From the NCBI GenBank assembly GCA_958296165.1, contig OY282447.1, forward strand, positions 4,501,154 through 4,565,153: 64,000 bases of DNA, given 5' to 3'. Position 1 is the stretch's first letter, and the number at the start of each line of letters is the position of its first letter. Below the pieces are notes generated by a model. It saw only the letters and a program-made list of their open reading frames with translations, did not search any database and had not been told where the DNA came from. Positions 53,795 to 63,708 of the stretch are shown in pieces. The position numbers and the translations under genes are program-made. The stretch comes from an uncultured Pseudomonadales bacterium. Lineage in GTDB: Bacteria > Pseudomonadota > Gammaproteobacteria > Pseudomonadales > Azotimanducaceae.

Positions 53795-55144
53795 CTAAGA
53801 GCCGAGCTGCCGTGCCAGCGCGGCGACGAAGCCGTTGGCCCAGAACATGCCGTTCGACGCTTTCACCAACACGGCGTCGCCGGGCTGCAGCAGCCCCGTG
53901 CAACGGCGCGCCAAGTCACCGTCCACCCGTGCGGCAAGCCCAAGCCGCTGGCGCTGCGGGAGGGCTTCGTAGAGCGCCACGATCCGCTCGCCAACGCAGA
54001 ATACGCCGTCCAGGTTCATGCAGTGCGCCGCAAGCTCGGCATGGTAGCGCGGCGCATCCGCGCCGAGCTCCAGCATGTCTCCCAAGATGGCGATGCGACG
54101 CTCGGCGGGTACTTGGCCGAAGGCAGCGAGCGTCGCCGCCATGCTGGCCGGATTGGCGTTGTAGCTCTCATCGATAATCGACACGGTGCCGATTCGCAGC
54201 ACATTGCCACGTCCTTGCGGCACCTCCAGCTGCGCCAAGCGCTGCAACTGATCGAGCGGCTTATCGAGCGCTACGAGCACGGCGGCAACCGCACACACCG
54301 ACATGGCGCGGTGCTCGCCGCCGCCGGGCACCGGGCAGCGGGCGCGGTCTTGGCCGATGCGCAGTTCCACGCCCTCGGCGCCAACGTCCAGCAAACGCAC
54401 ATCGGCGCCGGCCTCGTTGCCGAAAGTGATCGTCCTGCCTTGAAAGTCCGCCGCCAAACCTGCCGGCCGCACCAACACGCCGTCGGCAGACAGCCCGGCC
54501 GCAATGGAGGTCTTCTCCCGTCGGATGGCCTCCAAGCCGCCGAAGTGCTCGATGTGCGCGGGCCCCACATTCAGCACCACGGCAACATCCGGCGCGGCGA
54601 GCTGCGCCAACGGCGCGATCTCGCCGGGGTGATTGGTGCCGATCTCGCAAACCGTCGCCGCGGCCCCGCCCGGCGTGAGCGCCAAGGACAACGGCACGCC
54701 GATGTGGTTGTTAAGGCTGCCAGGCGCCGAAGACGCGCCCAGCGCTGCGGCGACGAAGGACTTGAACGTGGTTTTGCCGCTGCTGCCGGTCACGGCCACC
54801 ACAGGCGTTTGCAAGCGGCGGCGCGCGGCCCGGCCTAGCGCCCACAAGCCATCGAGAGTGTCGTCCACAAGCAAGGCCGGAACGCCGTAATCCGCACGGC
54901 GATGGACGAGCACGGCAGCCGCGCCTTTGCGCACGGCGTCGGCGACGAAGTCATGGCCATCCCGGTTCGAGCGAGCGCTGGGCCGAAAGCGCGGGCCCGG
55001 ATCGCCGCTCAGCGCCACGAACAGCTCGCCCGGTTTGAGGCGGCGCGAGTCGATGCCGACGCCGGTGACCGCCGGCCCGTCCACGGCCGGCAGGCCGAGG
55101 GCGGCTGCGAGCTCCGGATAGGTCCACAAGGGCCGTGTACTCAA
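53795..55144 (-). CDS. murF: UDP-N-acetylmuramoyl-tripeptide--D-alanyl-D-alanine ligase
   Basis: 449 residues from a TTG at 55144, with GGAG seven bases upstream and no ATG in frame. The Mur_ligase N domain has GVGIDSRRLKPGELFVALSG. The central ATPase domain has VVAVTGSSGKTTFKSFVAAA (P-loop) and GSLNNHIGVPLSLALTPGG, EIGTNHPGEI and NVGPAHIEHFGG. The C-terminal domain has IIDESYNANPASMAATLAAF and AILGDMLELG. It adds D-Ala-D-Ala to the peptidoglycan precursor. It stands alone, away from any division/cell-wall cluster. Confidence 0.94.
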   Translation of the reverse strand: MSTRPLWTYPELAAALGLPAVDGPAVTGVGIDSRRLKPGELFVALSGDPGPRFRPSARSNRDGHDFVADAVRKGAAAVLVHRRADYGVPALLVDDTLDGLWALGRAARRRLQTPVVAVTGSSGKTTFKSFVAAALGASSAPGSLNNHIGVPLSLALTPGGAAATVCEIGTNHPGEIAPLAQLAAPDVAVVLNVGPAHIEHFGGLEAIRREKTSIAAGLSADGVLVRPAGLAADFQGRTITFGNEAGADVRLLDVGAEGVELRIGQDRARCPVPGGGEHRAMSVCAVAAVLVALDKPLDQLQRLAQLEVPQGRGNVLRIGTVSIIDESYNANPASMAATLAAFGQVPAERRIAILGDMLELGADAPRYHAELAAHCMNLDGVFCVGERIVALYEALPQRQRLGLAARVDGDLARRCTGLLQPGDAVLVKASNGMFWANGFVAALARQLGS

Positions 55145-55363
55145 TCGCGTACTCCGTAGCGGATGGATGTTGATGGGTAGCTGCTAGAAGGCAGCGTTGT
55201 TGGTCTTCGAGGAGCGAAATCATACTCGGCAAAGATGGCGACCGTGCGGCGCGGCTTGCGACCCAGCAAGGGGAGAGGCAGAGGCTGTGGGCGTTGCCTT
55301 ACTAACGGGCGCCGCGCCCACTGCACCGTCCTGTTGATTTGACAAGCTGCGTAAGATGGCCGC

Positions 55364-56185
55364 GTGGATGCCACTGCCTACGTTCTCGCAGCCTACTGCC
55401 TTGCCATCGCGGCCGCCTCGATGCTGGGCGGCTGGATACCGTCGGCAGTGCGCATGACCCACACGCGCACGCAAGTCGCCATGAGCCTCGCCGCTGGCTT
55501 GGTGGCCGGCGTCGCGCTGTACCACTTGCTGCCGCACGGCTTCGTGCTGCTCGAAGAGCCGGAGGCGATCAACGTCGCTACCTGGTGGACCATGGCGGGC
55601 TTGATCGGCATGGTGCTGCTGCTGAGGGTGTTCAGCTTCCATCAGCACGACTTCAGCGCAAGCAGCCACGATCGTCGCGACGCGGGCAACGGCTCGCTCA
55701 GCTGGCTTGGCATCGCCGTCGGCATGGGTCTGCATTCGATCATCGAAGGCTTGGCGCTTGGCGCCAGCGTTCAAGCGGCGCGCGTGCATGGCCTGGAGGC
55801 CGGCTTGCTCGGCGGCGGTGTGTTCCTCGCCATCTTCCTGCACAAGCCGCTGGACGCGCTGTCGATCACCGGCACCATGCGGGCCGCTCGGTTCTCGGCC
55901 CGCGCCCGACTCAAGGTGAACCTGTGTTTCGCCTTGCTGTGCCCCGTGGGCGCTGTGTTGGCCTACTGGAGCGTCGGATCCCTCGGCGCTGCGCAAGACG
56001 CGGTGCTCGGCCGCGCCTTGGCCTTCTCGGCCGGCGCGTTCCTGTGCATTTCGCTGAGCGACCTATTGCCAGAGATCCACTTCCACAGCCACGACCGCGG
56101 CAAACTCGCCGTTGCTTTTCTGGTTGGCATCGCACTGGCGTATGCGTTGGTCCTGGTCGAGTCGAGCGCCATGCATCATCGCTAG
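55364..56185 (+). CDS. ZIP-family metal transporter
   Basis: 273 residues from a GTG at 55364, with about eight membrane segments. TM2-TM3 has MSLAAGLVAGVALYHLLPHG, and the signature TM4-TM5 has GIAVGMGLHSIIEGLALGAS and GVFLAIFLHKPLDALSITGT, whose His and Glu residues line the metal path. A cytoplasmic loop with HQHDFSASSHD is His-containing, as usual. Expected to import Zn2+ or a similar divalent metal. It is divergent from murF. Confidence 0.88.
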   Translation: MDATAYVLAAYCLAIAAASMLGGWIPSAVRMTHTRTQVAMSLAAGLVAGVALYHLLPHGFVLLEEPEAINVATWWTMAGLIGMVLLLRVFSFHQHDFSASSHDRRDAGNGSLSWLGIAVGMGLHSIIEGLALGASVQAARVHGLEAGLLGGGVFLAIFLHKPLDALSITGTMRAARFSARARLKVNLCFALLCPVGAVLAYWSVGSLGAAQDAVLGRALAFSAGAFLCISLSDLLPEIHFHSHDRGKLAVAFLVGIALAYALVLVESSAMHHR

Positions 56186-56219
56186 CACTATCGCGCAACC
56201 GCGCGGCTCGATGGCGGCG

Positions 56220-57005
56220 CTATTCCTCCGCCGCGCCTCCGATGCGGGCCAGTTCGATCAGCATGTTGCCGGCCCCCACCTCCGGCATGTAGACGGACTC
56301 GCGGCGCACGATGCGATAGGGCGCGTCCTTGGAGACCCACACGGTGGCCGAGAATGCGTCGTTGTCCAAACACGACAGCGCCACCTTGTAGCTGTCGAAC
56401 ACGCCAGCCGGCGTCTCTACGGCTTCAACGGCCACGACGGCCGCCTTTGAATGCACCGTCTCCTGCGTGAACTCGAAGGTGTGCGCCGAGGTCGCGAAGC
56501 CTTCGGCAAGCGGCAGCGCCAAGACGGCAACATCCCAGTTGGCGAGGACGGGCGTAGGCAACGGCAGTTCTTCCGGTTGGTCCGTTTCGCCGATGGCTAG
56601 GCCGACGGTTTCGGCACCGAAACGCAAGCGAAAGCCTCCTATCGGCATGGTGATGTGCCGCTCCAACAGCCCTAGATCCGAGCCGCGAAGGACGAACGCG
56701 TTGCTGCGCGGCAGCGGCCCCAACTCGCGGAACTCGAGGCGCCACACCTCCTGCCGCTCGGCACCGTTCCCAAGCCAGTCTTTGGAGAGGCTGAGTTCTG
56801 CCTCGCCGCTCTGCACGCCGCCGGCCATGGAGACCGAGACCTTGTAGCCGAGGGTTTCTTCGCGCAGTCGGCTTGGCAAGAGAGTCGGCAATGGCGCGGC
56901 GGGTGCCGCCTGCGCGGTATCTTCGCCGAGTGCGGCTTCGCTGCCTGTGAACGCGATGGCAAGCGCGGCCAGTGCGAATTGGCTGTAGCGTTGTGCTTGG
57001 AACAT
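56220..57005 (-). CDS. Exported DUF3108-like protein
   Basis: 261 residues from the ATG at 57005, with AGGA upstream. A signal peptide (SQFALAALAIAFTGSEAALG) precedes a beta-rich domain: LGYKVSVSMAGGVQSGEAEL, WRLEFRELGPLPRSNAFVLR, AVETPAGVFDSYKVALSCLD and ATVWVSKDAPYRIVRRE. The last two resemble DUF3108 proteins, thought to be periplasmic beta-barrel-like lipid carriers. It is divergent from the large membrane gene at 57208, with an inverted repeat between them. Confidence 0.65.
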   Translation of the reverse strand: MFQAQRYSQFALAALAIAFTGSEAALGEDTAQAAPAAPLPTLLPSRLREETLGYKVSVSMAGGVQSGEAELSLSKDWLGNGAERQEVWRLEFRELGPLPRSNAFVLRGSDLGLLERHITMPIGGFRLRFGAETVGLAIGETDQPEELPLPTPVLANWDVAVLALPLAEGFATSAHTFEFTQETVHSKAAVVAVEAVETPAGVFDSYKVALSCLDNDAFSATVWVSKDAPYRIVRRESVYMPEVGAGNMLIELARIGGAAEE

Positions 57006-57128
57006 CGTGGGTGGTCCTAGCCGACATGCATGTCTCAACGTTGCTAGAGGCCAGCCTGAATTGCAACGGCGCTGTTCAGCGCGATGCGGCTTGCATTGAC
57101 CTTCCCTACGTTCGGCCGGCCAGCCATC

Positions 57129-57169
57129 GTGTTGGCAGGGGACAATCCGGCATAATCCCTTGCCAACAC
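57129..57169. promoter_or_regulatory. 14-bp inverted repeat between two divergent genes
   Basis: GTGTTGGCAGGGGA (57129-57142) faces TCCCTTGCCAACAC (57156-57169), 13 of 14 positions complementary, with a 13-base loop that contains CATAAT. It lies 39 bp before the gene at 57208 and 124 bp before the DUF3108-like gene, so it may be an operator for one or both. Confidence 0.65.
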
Positions 57170-57207
57170 CGCCCGGTTTCACGTTGCTCCGTAGATAAGA
57201 CACGCCC

Positions 57208-60200
57208 GTGATCGATCGTTACTCCGTGCAAGGCAGCACGGCCATCGCTCGGCTGGAACTTCGCTGCCTTCGCCGGTCGGCAAGAACGTGGTTGTTGGCG
57301 CTCTTGGCTTTGGCCGCCGGCTGGGCCGCTTTCGTGTTCTACCATCACGCGGCTCTTCAGCATTATTCGGTGGGCCACTTTTCCGGCAACATCGTGCCGG
57401 GCCGCTTTCTCATGGCGGGATACGCCGCGTGCTTCTTGATGCCGCTCTTGGCTGGCGTCGTGTTCTTGGCGTTCGACCACCGCCACCGCGACCAGGCAGA
57501 CGGCATCGTCGAGACCTTGGACGCGCACCCGGTCTCCAACCTCGCATTCTTTGTTGGGCGTCTGATGGCTCTGACGGCGGCGATGTGGCTGGTGTGCGCC
57601 GCGTTCGTGGCGTCGATGCAGGCTGCTGGATTGGCGGCCGACCGATGGCTGCGCAACGGCACGCTAGACGGCTGGCTAGGCCCGTTGGAGCCGTGGTCGA
57701 TGGCGGCGTTTCTGTTCGTGGATGCGCCGCCCGTGCTGGTGCTCTGGAGTGCGCTTGTGCTGTTGCTGGCGGCAACCCTGCGCAACCGCCTGGCGGTGGC
57801 CGTGATTGGCCTCGCGCTCCTGATCGGCTACGGCTGGCTGCTGTTGCGTGTACCGTTGCGGCTGTTGCCGGCGGTGTCCGTCTTCTCCGGCTTCGAGGGC
57901 TTCGCCTCAGACATGCTGCCGCGCTTCCTCACCTTCGAGAACGCGGTGCAGCGAGGCGCACTGCTGCTGCTGGCGCTCGGATTCATCGCGCTCGGCGCAG
58001 CCAGCTATGCTCGCGCCGACCACCGCCGGTCGAGAAAACTGCAGGTCGGCGGCGGGCTGGCGTTCGTCGCGGCGGGCGCGTGCGGCATCGCGCTCCTAGC
58101 GCAAGCCGCCCTTGCCGCCGAGCAACAGCGCCCGGCGTGGCTGGAGGCACACCTCGCACACCGGAACACGCCGATGGCGGACCTCGTGCGTGTTCAGGCG
58201 GAAGTCGTCATCGAACCGGCCACGGAGCTGCGCCTGGACGCATCCCTCAGCCTCGTGTTGCCGGCCGATCCAGCGCCGGAATTGGTGTTTTCGCTCAATC
58301 CCGGCATGCGCGTGAAACACTTGCGGTTGAACGGCCAAGCCGCCCCCCACCGTCATGAGGACGGCTTGCTCCACGTTGCGGCACCGGCTGCGCTGGCCGC
58401 CACGCACGCCACCTTGCAGGTGGTGGCAAGCGGCTTGCCGGATGCTCGTTTCGCCTATTTGGATGGCGTCGTCGATCCGCTCGCTCTCGGCGTCGCAGAC
58501 GGCCATTACCGCATCCTCGGCACCGAACCGATGGTGTTCTCGGACGACTACGCGGTGTTGCTTGCAGGCCTCAAGTGGCTGCCCGCACCAGGAGCGAATC
58601 TCCACCGCGTTGCGCCAGACTTTCACGATCTGGATTTGCAGCTGGACATGCCAGCCGACTGGCATGCGGTGGCGCCTGGGCAGCGAGAGAGCGTCGATGC
58701 GCACGCAGAACGGCTGCGCGTGCGATTTCGCACCGCGTCCGCAGTGCCAACCGTGGGCGTTGTCGCCGGGCGCTTCGAGCGCTATACGGCGGCAACCGGC
58801 GGCGTGCAGATGGAGCTGCTGCTGCATCCCGGCCACCGGCGCAACGCTGAGTTCTTTGCAGAAGACGCTCAACTGCTGTTGGAGCTGTCGTTGGGCATGC
58901 GCTTGACGCAGGCGAAGACGCGCGGCGTGGCGTATCCCCACGACCTGTTCAGCGTCGTGGAAGTGCCAGGCCGGCTGCGCGGCTTCGGCGGTGGCTGGCA
59001 GCTAGACACCACATTGGCGCTGCCGGGCGTCGCGCTGTTGCGCGAATACGGGCTGCCGTCGATGCGTATGACCATGCCTCCCGTTCACATGGTGATGTTC
59101 TTCATGCCCGCGGACTTCAGTGGCGGCGACCCAACCATCGCCCTGTGGCGCAGCATGATGCGCTTTCAGACCGCCCCCTCCGGCGAACACGCGACGATGC
59201 TCAGTTTCGTGATGGACCATATCGCGAAGAGCGTGTTTACCGGCTATTGGCCCAGCTTCTTCTCCGCCCATCACTTCGACGCGGTGGGCAGCGGCGGCAG
59301 CGCCGCCGAGGTGCTGGACAGGATGATGGGGCACGGCAGCGCGGTGGACTTCGAGCTGCGGCACGCAGCCGGTCGCATTGCCGTCTCGTCGGAGTTCTTG
59401 ACCAATACGCTTGGCGAGCTGCGCTTCGCGGATGACGCAAAGCGGGCACTGGACATGTTGAACTTCAAGGGCAGGATGCTGGCCCAGGCTCTCGTCCACG
59501 GCTGGCCGCGCGACGGCGCCGCCAACATGCTCCGCGAGACGTTCCGGCGTCACCGCGCAAGCGCCTACACCCTAGACGACCTTCGCGCCGCAGCCGAGGC
59601 GGCCGGCGCACGGCTTGATGCGGTGTTGGGCAAGTGGTGGGAGAACGCGAAACTGCCCGGATTCAAGGCTTCGCCTGTTCGCGCCTACCGCCTCAAGGAC
59701 GACGCGGACGGCCCGCGCTACCAACTGCGCCTGCATGTCTGCAACGCGGAGCCCGTGCCCGGCCTAGTGAGGCTGTTATGCAATGGAAGAGAGCAGATGC
59801 AATCCTGCTCCTACACCGCCGTTGCAGTGCAACCGCAGGCTTGCGTCGAACTCGGCAAAGTCACTCGCTTCCCGCCAGTGCAAGCGCGACTAGACACCTA
59901 CCTCTCCAGGAACGGCAACGGCATCGCACTGCCAGTGCCGACCATCGATGCGGAACAGGCGATCGACGCAGAACCTCTGCAAGGCGCACGCGACAGCGCG
60001 TGGCGCCCACCGGCCAGCGCAGATATCGTCGTGGACGACCTTGCGCCGGAGTTCGTTCTAGACGACGAAGCGGCGCCGCGCGGATTGCGCGCCTCGGCCA
60101 GCGCCAGCCCACATGGACGCGGCAGGAGACGAACGGCAGCTGGGGCAGGTACGCCCGCACCGCCACCTTGTCCGAACCCGGCGCTGGCGACCGCTCTGCA

Positions 60201-60599
60201 ACCTTCGCCGCCCGCTTGCCAGCGGCCGGACGCTGGCGTCTGCACTACCACCTGCCTGGCGCAGAGGTTGCCGAGCTGGAGGGCAGCGTCGGCATGTCGG
60301 TCCGGTATGTGCGCGCGACTCGCAAACTGGGCGAATACGAGATGACGCTGGTGGAACGCCTCGACGCCAGTGCGAACGGCGGCGACGACCAAGCCGGATA
60401 CAAGCACACGCCAATCGAGTTCGACGGCAGCATCGCCGCCGAGGGTTGGAATCATCTCGGCGATTTCGACCTGCAATCGCCGCATGTGGCGCTGGTGGTG
60501 ACGGACCAAACGGACGGCGAAGTGGTGGTTGCGGACGCCATCCGATGGCGTCCGCTCGCCGGGCAAGGGGTGGCTGGGCGACAAGCGCAGGGCGGTTGA
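57208..60599 (+). CDS. Large membrane protein with M1-aminopeptidase-like domain, frameshifted near its 3' end
   Basis: From the GTG at 57208 the first frame gives about six membrane segments in residues 27-310, like an ABC-2 permease (NIVPGRFLMAGYAACFLMPL, VFLAFDHRHRDQADGIVETL). An extracellular M1-peptidase-like region follows (LDLQLDMPADWHAVAPGQRE, PHDLFSVVEVPGRLRGFGGG). No HExxH zinc motif is visible, so it may be non-catalytic. Near 60105 the frame shifts by one lost base. The original C-terminus continues in the next frame to 60599 (GRWRLHYHLPGAEVAELEGS, VGMSVRYVRATRKLGEYEMT), resembling a golvesin-like beta domain. No ABC ATPase gene is adjacent. This is either a true mutation or a sequence error. 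Confidence 0.75.
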
Positions 60600-60634
60600 G
60601 CGGACGGGACAAGCGCGTTTGCTAGTATGGCGTG

Positions 60635-62425
60635 ATGTCCCAGTCGCTCGACACCACGTTTCCCGAAATCCCCTACGGCCGGGCCGACTTCAAAGGCATC
60701 CGTCTGGATGGCGATCTCTATGTGGACAAGACGCAGTTCATCCGGCCGTTGGAGCGCCAACGCTATGTGCTGTTCATCCGGCCGCGGCGGTTCGGCAAGA
60801 CCTGTTGGCTGTCGATGCTGGAGTGCTACTACGACCGCAACGGCGCAGAGGATTTCGAGACAGTATTCGACGGCACGAAGATCGGCGCTTCGCCCACCGC
60901 CAGCCGCAGCCGTTACGTTGTGCTGCGCTTCAATTTTTCGGGCATGGACGCGCCGCTCAACGTCATGCAGGATCGCTTCGAGGAATGCTGCGACATCGAC
61001 CTGCGCCACGCACTGAACGTGAACGACGACCTCTTCGACGCCGATGCAACGCACGACATTCTGTCGTACTCGTCGATCAACACCAAACTGCGCAAGCTGT
61101 TCGCCGTCGCCGGCCAGCAGCGCATTCCGCTCTATGTTTTGATCGACGAGTACGACAACCTGGCGAACGCGGTGCTGGCCCGCCACGGCGAGGCCGCCTA
61201 CCAATCGCTGACCCACGACGAAGGCTTCTATCGCAGCTTCTTCGCCACGTTGAAGGCGGGCACGGACTCGGGCGCGTTGGAACGCTTGTTCGCCACAGGC
61301 GTTTCGCCAGTGGCCATGGACGACGTGACCAGCGGCTTCAACATCGGGCGCAACCTGAGCCTCGACCGGCGGTTCAACGCGATGCTGGGCTTCACGGAAG
61401 ACGGGGTGCGTGGAGCGCTGAACACGTACCACGCAGCCGGCGCGATGGCGGAGCATCCCGACGACGCGCTGGCCACCATGCGCGAGTGGTACAACGGCTA
61501 CCGCTTCGCCGCCAAGGCGCCGAAGGACGTGTACAACACCGACATGGTGCTCTACTACCTGGCGGAGTCGATCGGCCCCGGCGGCCCGCCGGAGGAACTG
61601 ATCGACGACAACGTGCGCGTGGACTACGGCAAGCTGCGCCACCTGCTGAACGCCGGCGGGCGCCTCAACGGCAACTTCGATCTGTTGCGCTCGGCGATGG
61701 CGGAGGGCCGGGTCGAGTGTCGCGTGCGGCGCAGCTTCCCGCTTCGGGAACTGGACAACCGCGACAACTTCCTCTCCCTGCTGCACTATTTCGGACTGCT
61801 GAGCATGCGCGATGCCGCGCCGGGCGAGCCGGAACTCGCGGTGCCGAACCAAACGGCGCACCACTTGCTGCACGGCTTCCTGCGCGACGCCTATCGGGAC
61901 GTCGGCGCGTTCGCGGTGGACCTGAACGAGTTGGAGCGATTGATGCGAAGAATGGCGCACTTCGGCGAGTGGCGGCCGGCGCTGGACTTCCTGGCCGACG
62001 CCATCGGGGCGCAGACCAGCGTGCGCGACTACTTGGCCGGGGAGAAGATGACGCAGGGCTTCCTGGCGGCGTACCTAGGGGTTACCGACCACTTCCTGTT
62101 CAGCACCGAGCGCGAGGTCGGCAAAGGCTTTGTGGACTTCTGCCTCGAGCCGTTCACGGCTCGGCACCCGAGGGCGCGGCACGGCTACCTGATCGAGCTC
62201 AAGTACGTCAAGCGGCAGGAAGACGATGCGCAGCTGGACACGGCGATGATCGAAGCCAAATCGCAGCTTGAACGGCATCTGTCCGACGACCGCCTGCGTC
62301 GGCAGCGCCCCGAAGCCGCGTACACCGGCTTGGCGGTAGCGTTCCACGGCTGGCAACTGGCGCGTTGCGAAGCCGTGCAGCCGAACGCTTCGCATTCGAT
62401 CACGACGCTGCCGCAGGAGGGCTAA
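60635..62425 (+). CDS. AAA-ATPase-like/PD-(D/E)XK nuclease family protein (DUF1703)
   Basis: 596 residues from the ATG at 60635. The AAA-ATPase-like N-terminal domain has YVDKTQFIRPLERQRYVLFI, the P-loop RPRRFGKTCWLSMLECYY, and Walker B-like PLYVLIDEYDNLANAVLAR. The C-terminal nuclease-like domain has FCLEPFTARHPRARHGYLIE followed by LKYVK (E-x-K core). The family is spread through bacteria, often in many copies, with no proven function; a toxin or defence role has been guessed. Its stop overlaps the convergent permease gene by four bases. Confidence 0.9.
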   Translation: MSQSLDTTFPEIPYGRADFKGIRLDGDLYVDKTQFIRPLERQRYVLFIRPRRFGKTCWLSMLECYYDRNGAEDFETVFDGTKIGASPTASRSRYVVLRFNFSGMDAPLNVMQDRFEECCDIDLRHALNVNDDLFDADATHDILSYSSINTKLRKLFAVAGQQRIPLYVLIDEYDNLANAVLARHGEAAYQSLTHDEGFYRSFFATLKAGTDSGALERLFATGVSPVAMDDVTSGFNIGRNLSLDRRFNAMLGFTEDGVRGALNTYHAAGAMAEHPDDALATMREWYNGYRFAAKAPKDVYNTDMVLYYLAESIGPGGPPEELIDDNVRVDYGKLRHLLNAGGRLNGNFDLLRSAMAEGRVECRVRRSFPLRELDNRDNFLSLLHYFGLLSMRDAAPGEPELAVPNQTAHHLLHGFLRDAYRDVGAFAVDLNELERLMRRMAHFGEWRPALDFLADAIGAQTSVRDYLAGEKMTQGFLAAYLGVTDHFLFSTEREVGKGFVDFCLEPFTARHPRARHGYLIELKYVKRQEDDAQLDTAMIEAKSQLERHLSDDRLRRQRPEAAYTGLAVAFHGWQLARCEAVQPNASHSITTLPQEG

Positions 62426-63708
62426 CGCCGTGCCCGGCCCCAGGCGCGCTTGAGCGGCGCTGCCATCGGGCGCAGATTGGCGAGCAGTTCGGCATAGCCG
62501 CTCTTGCCGGCACCGGCGCGGAACCGCCAGACGATCAAGGCTAACAGGGCCACTGCGCCGCCCCACTGGAACAGCGCGATGGCGGCGGAATCCGATGCCT
62601 CCAGATTGACCGCGAGCGAAACGCCGCCTAGCAGCAGCAGCGAATCGATCAAGATGCCCAACGCCACCGTCACGGCGATTACGCAGCCGATGTATACGGA
62701 TGCGAAGCGAGCGCCGAACTGGCTCACGATGACGGCGATGGTGCCGGTATTGGTGGCCGGCCCTGTCATCAAGAAGATCAGCGCCGCGCCGGGGCTGAAT
62801 CCCTTGGCCACCAAAGCAGCCGCAATCGGCGTGCTCGCGGAAGCGCAGATGTAGAGCGGGATGCCGACGATCACCATCACCGGATAGGCCATCCAGCGGG
62901 CGTATTCGTTTGCCATCAGATCGCTCGGGATGGCGAGGTAAAGCAGGCCGCCCAAGGCCACGCCGACCAAGAGCGCGAACAGGATGTCGTCTGCCACTTC
63001 GACGAAGCCGTAGCGGAAGACATGCTTGCAGATCCTGTTGAAATCCAACGCCGTACCGATTGCCTGCGACGGCACCGTGCGACCGGCGAGCGGCGCCTGG
63101 CGGCCGAAATCGGGCTTCGCCCAAGCCAGCGCCCCAAGCCGCAAAGACCTCGCCCACGCGAAGAGCGCGTCTTTCAGTTGCGCCGGGCTTACATAGCAAT
63201 CGTCCTTGTCGTGCAGCAGCGGCTCGTGGCCGCCGTGGTCGCAGCAGTCGTCGTGGCCGCCGCAACGATCGGGCGCGTCGGTCTTCCCGGCATCTTGGCG
63301 CACCAGGCCAATGCAGAAGACGCCCGCCACTACCGCCGTGACGAAGCTGATCAACGGCCGCACCACCGCGGCAATCGGCCCGAAGAACGCATGCGTCACC
63401 AAGATGGAATCCGCACCTGTTTCCGGCGCGGTGATGAGGAACGACATGCACGACGACCGCGAAGCGCCCTTGCGGCGCATCTCGGCGACGACCGGCACTA
63501 CGGAACAGCTGCACAGCGGGATGGGTACGCCGATCGCCGCCGCGCTGGCGACGGATTGCAGGTTTTCTTTCCGCAGCCACTTGAAGATCAGCTGCGGGGA
63601 GACGAGCACATGAATGACGCCGGCCAGGAACAAGCCGAGCAGGAGCATGGGCCCAAGCAACAGAAAGGATGTCTGGAGGAAATCCAGGAAGTCCGTCAAT
63701 GGAGCCAT
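62422..63708 (-). CDS. SO_0444-type Cu/Zn efflux permease (DUF318/ArsP-like)
   Basis: 428 residues, about ten membrane segments. The hallmark is GVPIPLCSCSVVPVVAEMRR near residue 62, with the paired cysteines in the membrane, and the mirror motif GIPLYICASASTPIAAALVA in the second half. Between them a soluble loop is rich in Cys and His (DRCGGHDDCCDHGGHEP), a likely metal-binding segment. The two halves are an internal repeat of the permease fold. Export of copper, zinc or an organo-metal is the family assignment. It starts at the ATG at 63708. Confidence 0.9.
   Translation of the reverse strand: MAPLTDFLDFLQTSFLLLGPMLLLGLFLAGVIHVLVSPQLIFKWLRKENLQSVASAAAIGVPIPLCSCSVVPVVAEMRRKGASRSSCMSFLITAPETGADSILVTHAFFGPIAAVVRPLISFVTAVVAGVFCIGLVRQDAGKTDAPDRCGGHDDCCDHGGHEPLLHDKDDCYVSPAQLKDALFAWARSLRLGALAWAKPDFGRQAPLAGRTVPSQAIGTALDFNRICKHVFRYGFVEVADDILFALLVGVALGGLLYLAIPSDLMANEYARWMAYPVMVIVGIPLYICASASTPIAAALVAKGFSPGAALIFLMTGPATNTGTIAVIVSQFGARFASVYIGCVIAVTVALGILIDSLLLLGGVSLAVNLEASDSAAIALFQWGGAVALLALIVWRFRAGAGKSGYAELLANLRPMAAPLKRAWGRARR

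Noticed and set aside
57208-60599. Active M1 aminopeptidase
   Set aside because: No HExxH-x18-E zinc motif is visible in the peptidase-like region.
60529-62271. 580-codon plus-strand frame over the AAA-ATPase/nuclease gene
   Set aside because: Shadow frame; the other frame carries the P-loop and nuclease motifs.
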